64,000 nucleotides of DNA from Variovorax ginsengisoli (GTDB lineage: Bacteria > Pseudomonadota > Gammaproteobacteria > Burkholderiales > Burkholderiaceae_C). Below, piece by piece: positions 6,719 through 16,941 of this stretch; within the stretch, counting starts at the first letter, position 1; each line of letters begins with the position of its first letter. The stretch spans positions 1 through 64,000 of the forward strand of contig NZ_JAUJZH010000014.1 in NCBI RefSeq assembly GCF_030486595.1. Direction: 5' to 3'. Made by a program: the position numbers and the translations under genes. The notes below the pieces were generated by a model. That model saw only the letters and a program-made list of their open reading frames with translations, was not told the DNA's origin and made no database searches.

Positions 6719-7528
6719 TTATAACGTGACATTTCGGGCAATCCGATCGAGAAGCCACCCTGCCGCGCATTGCCCGAATGTGGCGGTCACCGCCACCACC
6801 GACCCATAGCCGTGGCAATTGAGCGAGCCGTCGCCCTCGATCGCGCAGGAGGCGTCCGGCGGCGCCACGCTCTCGCGACTGAAGACGCATGCGACGCCAA
6901 TCTTGCGGCCTTCGCGCGGCGCTCCGTGGGCCTTGCGCAGTCGCTGGCGAAGCTGCGCAAGCAAGGGGTCATGCGTGACCAGGGCGAGGTCGTCGATCTC
7001 GACCCGATGCGCCAGGCGCTTGCCGCCGGCAGCGCCGACGGTGATGAAGCCTGCGCCCGCGCCGCGCGCCCATGCGGCCATCGCGAGCTTGGCCTTGACC
7101 TGGTCGCAGGCATCGAGAACCGCGGTCACCGGCCCGTTCGCGCCCTCGGCCGTGGCGAGCAGGGCCTGCCAGTTGTCGGGCTCGACGAACTCGTCGATCG
7201 CCAGCACCCGGCACGTTGGATTGATGTGCGCGATGCGATCCCGCATGGCCTCCACCTTGGCCTGGCCCACGGTCGAATCGAGCGCGTGGATCTGGCGGTT
7301 GATGTTGGATTCGGCGATGTGGTCGAGGTCGACCAGGCTCAGCCGCCCGACCCCGCTGCGCGCCAGCGCTTCGACCGCCCACGAGCCGACACCACCGATG
7401 CCCGCCACCAGCACGTGCGCCTCGCGGATGCGGGCCGCGCCCGCCACCCCGTACAAGCGCTCCAGCCCGCCGAAACGGCGGGCCAGGTCGGCGTCGTCCG
7501 TGGCAACGACGGGACTCGCGGTGGTCAA
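6719..7528 (-). CDS. tcdA: tRNA threonylcarbamoyladenosine dehydratase
   Basis: This E1/MoeB/ThiF-like enzyme cyclises t6A37 to ct6A in tRNAs using ATP. The adenylate-binding Rossmann motif GIGGVGSWAVEALARSG is near residues 44-60, followed by DLDHIAESNINRQ, which is diagnostic of the TcdA/CsdL group. The length of 269 residues is normal. The N-terminal codon at 7528 is TTG, four bases after the upstream cpoB stop, and no ATG lies before the conserved core; the exact start is therefore uncertain. It is probably read through from tolB-pal-cpoB. Confidence 0.9.
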   Translation of the reverse strand: MTTASPVVATDDADLARRFGGLERLYGVAGAARIREAHVLVAGIGGVGSWAVEALARSGVGRLSLVDLDHIAESNINRQIHALDSTVGQAKVEAMRDRIAHINPTCRVLAIDEFVEPDNWQALLATAEGANGPVTAVLDACDQVKAKLAMAAWARGAGAGFITVGAAGGKRLAHRVEIDDLALVTHDPLLAQLRQRLRKAHGAPREGRKIGVACVFSRESVAPPDASCAIEGDGSLNCHGYGSVVAVTATFGQCAAGWLLDRIARNVTL

Positions 7529-7532
7529 GGGG

Positions 7533-8285
7533 CTAGCGCAGCCGCGACAGCCGTTCGCGGCCGGCTTGCGCTGCCTCCGACTGCGGATAGGCCTTGGTCA
7601 GGTCCTCGAGCGTGCGGCGTGCGGCCTTGGTGTCCTTCAGCTCGATCTGGCAGTTCGCGATCGACAGCACGGCCTCGGGTGCCTTCGCATGGTCGGGCGC
7701 CAGCGAGAGCATCGACCTGAAATTGGCGATAGCCTCGTTGTAGTTGCGCGTCGCGTACTGCGCATTGCCGAGCCAGAACAGCGCCGAGGCGTTGTAGCCG
7801 CTCTGCGGATAGCGCTTGACGAAGTCGGCGAATGCCGTCTGCGCCTGCGCGAACTGGCCCGCACGGAAGATGCCGAGGGCCGCGTCGAAGTCGGCCTTTT
7901 CCTTCGGATCGGCGTTGAACTCGCGGCCGTCGACCGCGACCTTGGACGGCTCGTTGCTCTTGGCCCGGGTGTCGGTGTCGGTCTGGCGCTGCTGAAGATC
8001 GGTGACGGTCTTCGTGAGCTGCTCGTTCTGGCCCGTCAAGCGCGCCATGTCGCCGCGCATCTGCTCGATCTGGTTCTGCAGATCGAGCAGGCTGCGGCGC
8101 AGTTGCGCGCTTTCCTCGCTTTGACGCTGCTCGGCCTGCTGGCGCATGGTCTCGACCCGCTGGCGCAGGTCGAGGATGGCGCGCCGCGCCTCGTCGTCTT
8201 CGAACAGCGCGGCCTGGGCCCCCAGCGAAGCGCACAGCAACGCGGCTGCGAGGACTGCGCCTCGCAAAGTAAGGCCGCGCATCAT
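7533..8285 (-). CDS. cpoB: Tol-Pal system periplasmic protein CpoB (YbgF)
   Basis: CpoB coordinates Tol-Pal function with PBP1B-dependent septal peptidoglycan synthesis. The 250-residue protein starts with a cleavable signal peptide (cleavage probably after AQA near residue 25). An N-terminal coiled coil (about residues 30-105) and C-terminal tetratricopeptide repeats with the ALFWLGNAQYATRNYNEAI pattern follow. The ATG overlaps the stop of pal by one base (TGATG), so translation is probably coupled. Confidence 0.92.
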   Translation of the reverse strand: MMRGLTLRGAVLAAALLCASLGAQAALFEDDEARRAILDLRQRVETMRQQAEQRQSEESAQLRRSLLDLQNQIEQMRGDMARLTGQNEQLTKTVTDLQQRQTDTDTRAKSNEPSKVAVDGREFNADPKEKADFDAALGIFRAGQFAQAQTAFADFVKRYPQSGYNASALFWLGNAQYATRNYNEAIANFRSMLSLAPDHAKAPEAVLSIANCQIELKDTKAARRTLEDLTKAYPQSEAAQAGRERLSRLR

Positions 8286-8797
8286 CAGCGGTACGTGATC
8301 TCGGCGCGGCGGTTTTGCGCCCAGACGTCCTCACCGCTGCCCTGCGCCGCCGGCTTTTCCTTGCCGAAGCTCACGGCCTCGATCTGCGCGTCGCTGACAC
8401 CGACCAGGACCAGTGCGCGGCGCACGGCCTCGGAGCGCTTCTGGCCGAGCGCGAGGTTGTACTCGCGGCCGCCGCGTTCGTCGGTGTGTCCTTCGATCGA
8501 CACGCGACGGTTCGGATTGGCCTTGAGGAAGCGCGCATGGCCGTCGATGAGCTGCTGGAACTCGGGCTTGACGGTGTAGCTGTCGAAGTCGAAATAGATG
8601 ATCCGTGCCACGCCGACCGGGCCTTGCGCGTTCTGCGCATTCGGGTCGATGGTGACCGGCGCCACGCCGCTGGCAGCGCCGCCGCCCTGGCCCGCCGCAC
8701 CGCGGTCGACCACCGGGGTGTCGTTCAGCTTGGTGCCGGACGAGCAGCCAGCGATCAGGGCCACGATGGCCAGCGAATAAATCGTACGTTTCAACAT
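8285..8797 (-). CDS. pal: peptidoglycan-associated outer-membrane lipoprotein Pal
   Basis: Pal is lipidated in the outer membrane and binds peptidoglycan through its OmpA-like domain as part of the Tol-Pal envelope-constriction machine. The 170-residue product has a lipoprotein signal with the lipobox LIAGC near residue 18. An OmpA_C domain follows, with YFDFDSYTVKPEFQ and SIEGHTDERGGREYN. The chosen ATG has TTGAGGAG upstream. An earlier ATG overlaps the tolB stop (ATGA) but would put the extra residues before the signal peptide. Confidence 0.95.
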   Translation of the reverse strand: MLKRTIYSLAIVALIAGCSSGTKLNDTPVVDRGAAGQGGGAASGVAPVTIDPNAQNAQGPVGVARIIYFDFDSYTVKPEFQQLIDGHARFLKANPNRRVSIEGHTDERGGREYNLALGQKRSEAVRRALVLVGVSDAQIEAVSFGKEKPAAQGSGEDVWAQNRRAEITYR

Positions 8798-8817
8798 TTT
8801 CGGACTCCTCAAGTTAA

Positions 8818-10134
8818 TCATTGCTTTTGAAACGGACCCCAGTCCGGTTCGCGGATGTCTCCCGCCTGCCCCGCCAACCGCGCCTTGATCTTGCCGTCGA
8901 GCGTCGTGGTCATCAGTGCCTCGCGGCCCTGCAGCTTGGTGGCGTAGACGATCAATTTGCTGTTCGGCGCAAAGCTCGGGCGCTCGTCGGCCGTGGTGTC
9001 CGTGATCGCCTGCACGTTGCCGGTCGCCAACTCCATCACATGGAGTTTGAATGCCCCGCCGACGCGCGAGATGTAGGCCAACCACCGGCCATCGCCGCTG
9101 ATCGACGGAGAAATGTTGTAGGTCCCGCTGAAGGTGACCCGGGTCGGGTTGCCCCCGCCGGCGCCCATCTTGTAGATCTGCGGCGCACCACCACGATCGC
9201 TGACGAAGTAGATCGTGCCGCCGTCGGCCGAGAACACCGGCTCGGTGTCGATGCTGTTGCTCTGCGTGAGACGGCGCGGCTCGCCGCCGCTGGACGAGAT
9301 GGTGTAGAGCTGCGAGCCGCCGTCGCGGCTCAGGGTGACGGCCAGCGTGCTGCCGTCCGGGGCCCAGGCCGGCGCGCTGTTGGAGCCGCGGAAGTTCGCC
9401 ACCAGTCGCCGCTGGCCGCTGGCGACGTTGTGGACGTACACCACCGGCTTGCGCGACTCGAAGGACACGTAGGCGAGTTGGCTGCCGTTGGACGACCAGC
9501 GCGGCGAAATGATCGGTTCGGGACTGGCGAGTGCCGCCTGGGCGTTCTCGCCGTCCGAGTCGGCCACCCACAGCGTGTAGCGGCTCCCGCCCTTGGTGAC
9601 ATAGGCGATGCGGGTCGAGAAGATGCCCTTCTCGCCGGTCAGCTTCTCGTAGATGTAGTCGGCGATGCGGTGCGAGGCCAGCCGCAGGTCGCCCTGGGGC
9701 ACGGTGTAGCTCTGGCCGCCGAGGTCTTGCCCGCGCACCACGTCCCAGAGGCGGAAGCGGACGTCGAAACGGCCATCGGCCAGCCGAGTGACGCTGCCCA
9801 CCGCGAGCGAATCCGCGGTGCGCTGGCGCCAGAAGCTGAGGTCGGGGCGGGAACCTTCATCGAGGGCCTGGCCGGACGCGTCGACGCCGCGGAACTGCCC
9901 GCTGCGCTCGAGGTCGGCCAGCACGATCGCGGAGATCTTCTGCGGCGAGGACTCCTCGCCCCGGAAGGGCGCGATCGCGATCGGCAACTGCGTCACGCCC
10001 ACACCCGAGACCTCGACCCGGAACTGGGCCAGGGCGGGAATCACGGGGGAGGCAGCGAGGGCCGCGACCAACGCGCGGCGTGCGAAGAACGATGAAGAAG
10101 GGGTTGGGGGAAAGTCTTGCAACGGCTTTTTCAT
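8818..10134 (-). CDS. tolB: Tol-Pal system beta-propeller protein TolB
   Basis: TolB is the periplasmic beta-propeller that connects Pal to TolA. The 438-residue protein has an N-terminal signal peptide that may be of the Tat type (FFARRALVAALAASPVIPALA). An N-terminal mixed domain and repeated WD40-like beta-propeller blades follow, such as PRWSSNGSQLAYVSF and PVFSADGGTIYFVSD. It heads the tolB-pal-cpoB run. The usual upstream genes tolQ, tolR and tolA are absent, and msbA lies divergent 144 bases away, so this half of the system must have its own promoter. Confidence 0.95.
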   Translation of the reverse strand: MKKPLQDFPPTPSSSFFARRALVAALAASPVIPALAQFRVEVSGVGVTQLPIAIAPFRGEESSPQKISAIVLADLERSGQFRGVDASGQALDEGSRPDLSFWRQRTADSLAVGSVTRLADGRFDVRFRLWDVVRGQDLGGQSYTVPQGDLRLASHRIADYIYEKLTGEKGIFSTRIAYVTKGGSRYTLWVADSDGENAQAALASPEPIISPRWSSNGSQLAYVSFESRKPVVYVHNVASGQRRLVANFRGSNSAPAWAPDGSTLAVTLSRDGGSQLYTISSSGGEPRRLTQSNSIDTEPVFSADGGTIYFVSDRGGAPQIYKMGAGGGNPTRVTFSGTYNISPSISGDGRWLAYISRVGGAFKLHVMELATGNVQAITDTTADERPSFAPNSKLIVYATKLQGREALMTTTLDGKIKARLAGQAGDIREPDWGPFQKQ

Positions 10135-10278
10135 GCAGTTCGGAGAGGTTTCCGAGGTTTAAGTTTCTTGTCTCGGACAAAAACAGTGCACATGGTACAT
10201 GTTGCGATGGCCCTGTCGTCACAAAACGTGTATGAGGCGGTCGGGTCCTACAGGTTCCGGCCCGTAGAATTCGCCGCC

Positions 10279-12063
10279 ATGCAGCCCTCCCCCGCCACCG
10301 ACACGGTGCGCCTCCCCCTGACGCGACGACTCGCGCGCCTGATGACCTGGTTCGGCAGCTCGCGCCGCTGGTGGGCGCTGGGCATCGCGACCGCCGCGGT
10401 CGCCGCGCTCACCGAACCCCTGCTGGCCGCGATGCTGAAGCCGCTCTTCGACCGCGGCTTCACGCGCGGGCAACTGGCGCTGTGGATCGTGCCGGTGGCG
10501 ATCATCCTGCTCTTCCTGGTGCGCGGCGTGGCGCAGTTCATCTCGCAATATGCCCTTGCGCGGATCGCCAACGAAGGCATGCAGGGACTTCGGCGCATGC
10601 TGTTCAAGCGCCTGCTCGAAGCGGAACTCGCGCTGTTCTCGCGCCAGTCGGCCAGCACCCTGTCGAACACGGTGGTCTACGAGGTGCAGACCGGTGCCAT
10701 GCTGCTGGTGCAGGCGCTGCTGAGCCTGTCGCGCGACGGCTTCGTGACGATTGCGCTGCTGTTCTACCTGGTCTACCTGAACTGGAAGCTCACGCTGATC
10801 GTCGGCGTGATGGTGCCCGGCGTGGCCTGGATCATGAAGGTGCTGTCCAAGCGGCTCTACCACCTGACACGCCTGGGGCAGCATGCCACGGACGAACTGG
10901 CCTATGTGGTCGAGGAGAACGTTCTCGCCCACAAGATGGTGCGCCTGCACCGCGCCGAAGCCAGCCAGAGCGAGCGCTTCGAACGCCTGAGCCACAGCCT
11001 CAACCGCCTGGCCGTGAAATCGACCATCGCCCAGGCCGCGATGACCCCGCTGACGCAACTCTTCGCTGCCTTCGCGCTGTCGATCGTGGTGATGATCGCG
11101 CTCTGGCAGGCCGGCGAGAAAGGGCTGACGGTCGGCGGCTTCATCTCGTACGTGACGGCGATGCTGATGCTGATCGCGCCGATCCGGCGCCTCGCCGACA
11201 TGGCCAATCCGATCACGCGCGGGCTGGCTGCGCTCGAGCGCGGCCTCGCGCTGATCGACGAGGTTCCGTCGGAAACGCAGGGCCGGTTCGTGCTCGAACA
11301 CGCGGCCGGCCACATCGAACTGCGCCGCGTCTGCGTCAACTACCGAGGCGACGACGAGGCGCGCGCGCTCGACGGCGTCAGCCTGGCGATCGAGCCCGGC
11401 GAGGTGATTGCCTTCGTCGGGCCCTCCGGCTCGGGCAAGACGACGCTGGTCAACCTGCTGCCGCGCTTCGTGCTGCCGAGCGCCGGCGAGGTGCTGCTCG
11501 ATGGCCACGAGGTCGGCGAATGGCAGCTCGCGAGCCTGCGCTCGCAGTTCGCGATGGTCAGCCAGGACGTGGTGATGCTCAACGACAGCCTGGCGGCGAA
11601 CGTCGCGCTCGGTGCCGCGATCGACCGCGAGCGCGTGCTTGAATGCGTCGCTGCCGCCAACCTGGCGGTCCACGTGGAAGGCCTGCCGCAGGGCATCGAC
11701 ACCGTGCTGGGCCACAACGCGACCCAGTTGTCTGGCGGCCAGCGGCAGCGCCTGGCGATCGCGCGCGCGCTCTACAAGAACGCGCCGATATTGCTGCTCG
11801 ACGAAGCCACCTCGGCGCTCGACACCGAATCCGAGCGGCAGGTGCAGGAAGCGCTGCAGCGGCTCATGCAGGGCCGCACGACGCTGATCGTGGCCCACCG
11901 CCTCTCGACCATCCAGCATGCCGACCGCATCGTCGTGATGGAGCATGGCCGCATCGCCGAGCACGGCTCGCACGAACAGCTGATGGCGCTCGACGGCCTG
12001 TATGCGCGGCTGCAGAACAATGCCGTGCGCACCGCGCCGGCGGGCCAGCCGGCGATTCTCTGA
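10279..12063 (+). CDS. msbA: lipid A export ABC transporter, permease/ATP-binding protein
   Basis: MsbA flips core-lipid A across the inner membrane. The 594-residue half-transporter has a six-helix membrane domain (roughly residues 30-330). The nucleotide-binding domain contains Walker A GPSGSGKTT (381-389), signature LSGGQ (484-488) and Walker B LLLDEATSALD, followed by the switch HRLST. The start was chosen at the ATG just before the conserved N-terminal region; earlier in-frame ATGs would add an unlikely 54 residues. It is divergent from tolB and convergent with rng, with seven bases between the stops. Confidence 0.92.
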   Translation: MQPSPATDTVRLPLTRRLARLMTWFGSSRRWWALGIATAAVAALTEPLLAAMLKPLFDRGFTRGQLALWIVPVAIILLFLVRGVAQFISQYALARIANEGMQGLRRMLFKRLLEAELALFSRQSASTLSNTVVYEVQTGAMLLVQALLSLSRDGFVTIALLFYLVYLNWKLTLIVGVMVPGVAWIMKVLSKRLYHLTRLGQHATDELAYVVEENVLAHKMVRLHRAEASQSERFERLSHSLNRLAVKSTIAQAAMTPLTQLFAAFALSIVVMIALWQAGEKGLTVGGFISYVTAMLMLIAPIRRLADMANPITRGLAALERGLALIDEVPSETQGRFVLEHAAGHIELRRVCVNYRGDDEARALDGVSLAIEPGEVIAFVGPSGSGKTTLVNLLPRFVLPSAGEVLLDGHEVGEWQLASLRSQFAMVSQDVVMLNDSLAANVALGAAIDRERVLECVAAANLAVHVEGLPQGIDTVLGHNATQLSGGQRQRLAIARALYKNAPILLLDEATSALDTESERQVQEALQRLMQGRTTLIVAHRLSTIQHADRIVVMEHGRIAEHGSHEQLMALDGLYARLQNNAVRTAPAGQPAIL

Positions 12064-12070
12064 ACGGCCA

Positions 12071-13597
<1,527 letters not shown>

Positions 13598-13663
13598 GTT
13601 TTCTAGTCAGTTGAGGACAGAGCAAAAACTGCTGCGCAGTTTCCTGGCCTGTCCTGCAAGGTC

Positions 13664-14278
13664 TCAATAGCTCTCGAAGCCGGCTTGGCGCAGCAGTTCG
13701 GCGGTCTCGAACATCGGGAGGCCCATGATGCCCGAATGCGAGCCGCTGATGTGTTCGATGAAGGCCGCGGCACGGCCCTGGATGCCGTAGGCGCCGGCCT
13801 TGCCCAGGGGCTCGCCGCTGGCGACGTAGGCGGCGATGCGCGCCGGACCGACCGCCGCGAAGCGGACATGCGAGACGTTCAAGGCCGCCAGCCGCCGATC
13901 GCCATGCTGCAGTGCGATCGCGGTCATCACGCGGTGGGTGCGCCCGGCCAGCGAGGCCAGCATGCGGGCGGCATCGGCGGCGTCCTCTGGCTTGCCGAGG
14001 ATGGTGCGGCCGATCGCCACCGTGGTGTCGGCGCACAAGATGGGCGCCGGCGGCAGGCCGCGCTGCCGCCACCGGTCCACTGCCGCATCGAGCTTCAGCG
14101 CCGTGACGCGCTGCACGTAGGCGGTCGGCGATTCGCCGGGCAGCACCGCTTCCAGCGACTCGGCGTCTTCGTCCGCGGTCGCCAGCAGCAATTCGTGCCG
14201 CACACCGAGCTGCCCGAGCAGCTGGGCGCGGCGCGGGCTTTGCGAGGCCAGGTAAATGAACGGTGAATGAGGACTCAT
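13664..14278 (-). CDS. maf: Maf-family nucleotide pyrophosphatase
   Basis: The Maf/HAM1 superfamily hydrolyses non-canonical or excess nucleoside triphosphates and affects septum formation. The 204-residue product opens with the signature LASQSPRRAQLLGQLG and contains ADTTVAIGRTILGKP and the GAYGIQG segment with catalytic acidic residues. The ATG overlaps the rlmH stop by four bases. A seven-base-pair hairpin (13626-13642) sits between maf and rng and could be a processing or weak termination site. Confidence 0.92.
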   Translation of the reverse strand: MSPHSPFIYLASQSPRRAQLLGQLGVRHELLLATADEDAESLEAVLPGESPTAYVQRVTALKLDAAVDRWRQRGLPPAPILCADTTVAIGRTILGKPEDAADAARMLASLAGRTHRVMTAIALQHGDRRLAALNVSHVRFAAVGPARIAAYVASGEPLGKAGAYGIQGRAAAFIEHISGSHSGIMGLPMFETAELLRQAGFESY

Positions 14279-14742
14279 TCGCGGTGGTACGGATGGCCGG
14301 CATTGACCGACCACGCGCGATACAGCTGCTCGACGAGCAGCACGCGCGCCATCGCATGCGGCAGGGTGAGGTCGGACAGCCGGATGCGCTCGTGCGCGGC
14401 CGCCTTGAATGCCGGGTCGAGGCCGTCGGGGCCGCCGATCACCAGCGCCACGTCGTCGCCCTCGCCTTGCCAGGCCGAAAGCCGCGCCGCCAGGGCCTTG
14501 GTGGTCAGCGCCGTGCCGCGCTCGTCGAGCGCGACGATCCGCATGCCCTTGGCGATCGCGCCCTCGATGCGCTCGCGCTCGGCCGCATAGAGGGTTTCGA
14601 GCGTCTTGGAGCCGCGCGGCTCGGTCTTGACTGCGCGCAGTTCGAGCTTGAGTTCGGGTGGGAAACGCTTGGCGTAGTCGTCCCAGGCGGTCTGCGCCCA
14701 GTCGGGCATGCGCTGCCCGACCGCGACCACCAGCAGTTTCAT
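14275..14742 (-). CDS. rlmH: 23S rRNA (pseudouridine-1915-N3)-methyltransferase
   Basis: RlmH methylates pseudouridine 1915 in helix 69 of 23S rRNA. At 155 residues the length is exactly typical. The SPOUT knot motifs are evident: VALVIGGPDGL near residue 100, then LSDLTLPHAMARVLLVEQLYRAW and the terminal GHPYHRE. It overlaps both neighbours by ATGA (rsfS upstream, maf downstream), so the three are translationally linked. Confidence 0.97.
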   Translation of the reverse strand: MKLLVVAVGQRMPDWAQTAWDDYAKRFPPELKLELRAVKTEPRGSKTLETLYAAERERIEGAIAKGMRIVALDERGTALTTKALAARLSAWQGEGDDVALVIGGPDGLDPAFKAAAHERIRLSDLTLPHAMARVLLVEQLYRAWSVNAGHPYHRE

Positions 14743-15404
14743 GACCTCGGCGAGGTCGTCTTGCGTGCGGCCTTCTTCGCTGCCGGCGCGGCCTTCTTGG
14801 CGGCAGCCTTCTTGGCCGGCGCCTTGTTGACCACCACGGTCTTCACGGGGGACTTGGCCGCGGTCGTCTTGCGGGCGGCGGTCTTCTTGGCGGCGGGCTT
14901 CTGCTTTTCCGCCTTGGCGGCCTGCTCGGCCGAGCGGATCGCTGTCTTGGCGGCACTGGAGCGGCGCAGCGAGGTCGGCACCTTCTTGGCCGCGGGCGCC
15001 TTCTCTTCGGAGGCCTGGGCCACGGCCGGCTTGGCGGCACCGAGCTTGGTGCGAACCGGCTTGTCGCCCCAGATCTCTTCGAGGTGGTAGTAGCGGCGGA
15101 TGGCCGGCTGCATGATGTGGGCCACGGCCGCGCCGCAGTCGACGATGATCCACTCGCCGTTCGCCTCGCCCTCGACCCGCGGCTTGTGGAAGCCGGCATC
15201 GCGTACGGCGTCGCGCACGCTGGAGGCCAGCGCCTTGGTCTGGCGGTTGGAGGTGCCCGAGGCGACGATCACGCGCTCGAACAGCGGCGACAGATGTTCA
15301 GTGTCGAAAACCTGGATGTCCTGCGCCTTGACGTCCTCGAGTCCGTCGACGATGGCCCTCTGGAGTTTCTGGATGTCTTTTTTTGCGGCGGCTTCAGTGG
15401 TCAT
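14739..15404 (-). CDS. rsfS: ribosomal silencing factor RsfS with long Lys/Ala-rich tail
   Basis: RsfS binds ribosomal protein L14 and blocks subunit joining under starvation. The conserved domain occupies residues 1-115 (VFDTEHLSPLFERVIVASGTSNRQ, then GEWIIVDCGAAVAHIM and YYHLEEIWGD). The remaining roughly 100 residues form a histone-H1-like tail of repeated Ala/Lys (AKKTAARKTTAAK, KKAAAKKAAPAAKKAA). Typical RsfS proteins are 105-140 residues, so the 221-residue length comes from this tail. The ATG lies within a TGATG overlap with nadD. Confidence 0.93.
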   Translation of the reverse strand: MTTEAAAKKDIQKLQRAIVDGLEDVKAQDIQVFDTEHLSPLFERVIVASGTSNRQTKALASSVRDAVRDAGFHKPRVEGEANGEWIIVDCGAAVAHIMQPAIRRYYHLEEIWGDKPVRTKLGAAKPAVAQASEEKAPAAKKVPTSLRRSSAAKTAIRSAEQAAKAEKQKPAAKKTAARKTTAAKSPVKTVVVNKAPAKKAAAKKAAPAAKKAARKTTSPRS

Positions 15405-16024
15405 CAGGCGGGTCGGTAGAGGTGGTGTCTGTCAATATAGCGTGCAACCGCCGCCGGAACCAGACCATCGAGGTCCTCGCCACGCGCAGCGCGCGCCCGG
15501 ATGTCGGTCGCGCTGATGTCCATCGGCTGGATTTGGAGTTGCTCGAATCGCGCGCCGGACGGCAGGGGTGCCAGCGTTCCGGGATCGAATGGGCCGGAGG
15601 AGCCCGTGGGCAGTGCGCGATCAGCTACCGAAATTATAGCGGTCGCGAGGATCGCCTCGTAACCGTGCCAGCGCGGCAGCGAACGCGCTTGGTCGGCGCC
15701 CACGATCAGCACCAGTTGCACGCCGGGATGCGCCCGCTGCAACTCGCGCAGCGTGTCGAGCGTGTAGGTCGGCCCGGGGCGCTCGATCTCGCGGGTGTCG
15801 ACCACGGCGCCTTCGATGCCCTCGAAGGCCAGCCGCGCCATCGCCAGGCGGTCGGCCGCGGCGCTCAACGGACGCGCCTTGTGCCACGCCTGCCCGGTCG
15901 GGAAGATGCGCAGCTCGGCCAGATCCAGCTGCGCCAGCGCCGATTGCACCAGGGCCAGGTGCGCGTTGTGCGGCGGGTCGAAGGCCCCGCCGAAGACACC
16001 GACGCGCAGCGGAGTCAGAGCCAT
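15404..16024 (-). CDS. nadD: nicotinate-nucleotide adenylyltransferase
   Basis: NadD transfers AMP to nicotinate mononucleotide in NAD synthesis. The 206-residue protein has the nucleotidyltransferase motif VGVFGGAFDPPHNAHL at residues 8-23 and the second motif ISATDIRARAARG near residue 170. The first ten codons overlap the end of hemF. It sits in the conserved hemF-nadD-rsfS-rlmH-maf run of betaproteobacteria. Confidence 0.95.
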   Translation of the reverse strand: MALTPLRVGVFGGAFDPPHNAHLALVQSALAQLDLAELRIFPTGQAWHKARPLSAAADRLAMARLAFEGIEGAVVDTREIERPGPTYTLDTLRELQRAHPGVQLVLIVGADQARSLPRWHGYEAILATAIISVADRALPTGSSGPFDPGTLAPLPSGARFEQLQIQPMDISATDIRARAARGEDLDGLVPAAVARYIDRHHLYRPA

Positions 16025-16941
16025 TCGCGCCGGACGATGAAGTCGCTGTAGAGCGCCGCCTCGGGGCTGCCCGGCTCGGGCTGGAGGCGATAGGCCCAGC
16101 TGGCCAGCGGCGGCATCGACAGCAGGATCGACTCGGTGCGCCCGCCCGACTGCAGGCCGAAATGCGTGCCGCGGTCCCAGACCAGGTTGAACTCGACGTA
16201 GCGGCCGCGGCGGTGGAGCTGGAAGGCCCGCTCGCGCTCGCCGTAGGGCATGTTGCGGCGGCGCTCGACGATCGGCAGGTAGGCCGGCAGGAAGGCATCG
16301 CCGACCGAGCGCAGCAGCGCGAAGCTCTGGTCGAAGTCCGGTTCGGCGAAGTCGTCGAAGAAGATCCCGCCGACGCCGCGCTGCTCGTTGCGGTGCTTGA
16401 GCGTGAAGTAGTCGTCGCACCAGGCCTTGAAGCGCGGGTACTTGTCGTCGCCGAAAGGCGCCAGGGCATCGCGGCAGCTGCGGTGGAAATGCACCGCGTC
16501 CTCCTCGAAGCCGTAGCACGGCGTCAGGTCCATGCCGCCGCCGAACCAGCACACCGGCGCGCCATCGGCCGGCAGCGCGGCGAGCATGCGGACGTTCATG
16601 TGGACGATCGGCACGTAGGGGTTGCGCGGATGGAAGACCAGCGACACGCCCATCGCCTCGAACGGCGCCCCGGCCAGCTCGGGCCGGTGCTGGGTCGCCG
16701 AGGGCGGCAACCGCGGCCCGCGCACTTGCGAGAAGCCGCAGCCGGCGCGCTCGAACAGCGCGCCGCCTTCGAGGATGCAGGTCAGGCCGCTGCCCTGCAG
16801 CGGCTCGCCAGGCGCCTTGTGCCACGGGTCGCGGACGCAGCGCCCGCCGTCGGCGGTCTCGACCGCCTCCACGATGTGCCTCTGCAGCCCGCGCAGGTAG
16901 GCGGCCACCGCCTCGGGTCGGCTGTCGTCGGCGGCTGGCAT
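16015..16941 (-). CDS. hemF: oxygen-dependent coproporphyrinogen III oxidase
   Basis: HemF decarboxylates coproporphyrinogen III to protoporphyrinogen IX with O2 in haem synthesis. The 308-residue length is normal. Diagnostic stretches include PRNPYVPIVHMNVRM, FGGGMDLTPCYGFEEDAVHFH and KHRNEQRGVGGIFFDDF. The ATG sits in a TGATG overlap with the purD stop. Confidence 0.96.
   Translation of the reverse strand: MPAADDSRPEAVAAYLRGLQRHIVEAVETADGGRCVRDPWHKAPGEPLQGSGLTCILEGGALFERAGCGFSQVRGPRLPPSATQHRPELAGAPFEAMGVSLVFHPRNPYVPIVHMNVRMLAALPADGAPVCWFGGGMDLTPCYGFEEDAVHFHRSCRDALAPFGDDKYPRFKAWCDDYFTLKHRNEQRGVGGIFFDDFAEPDFDQSFALLRSVGDAFLPAYLPIVERRRNMPYGERERAFQLHRRGRYVEFNLVWDRGTHFGLQSGGRTESILLSMPPLASWAYRLQPEPGSPEAALYSDFIVRREWL

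Noticed and set aside
10219..11973. 584-codon minus-strand open frame opposite msbA
   Set aside because: Same explanation: it is the complement of a well-supported ABC transporter gene, with biased composition and no domain.
13626..13642. Intrinsic terminator between maf and rng
   Set aside because: The stem is only seven base pairs, AT-rich at its base and followed by a short T run, so read-through into rng is more likely than true termination.
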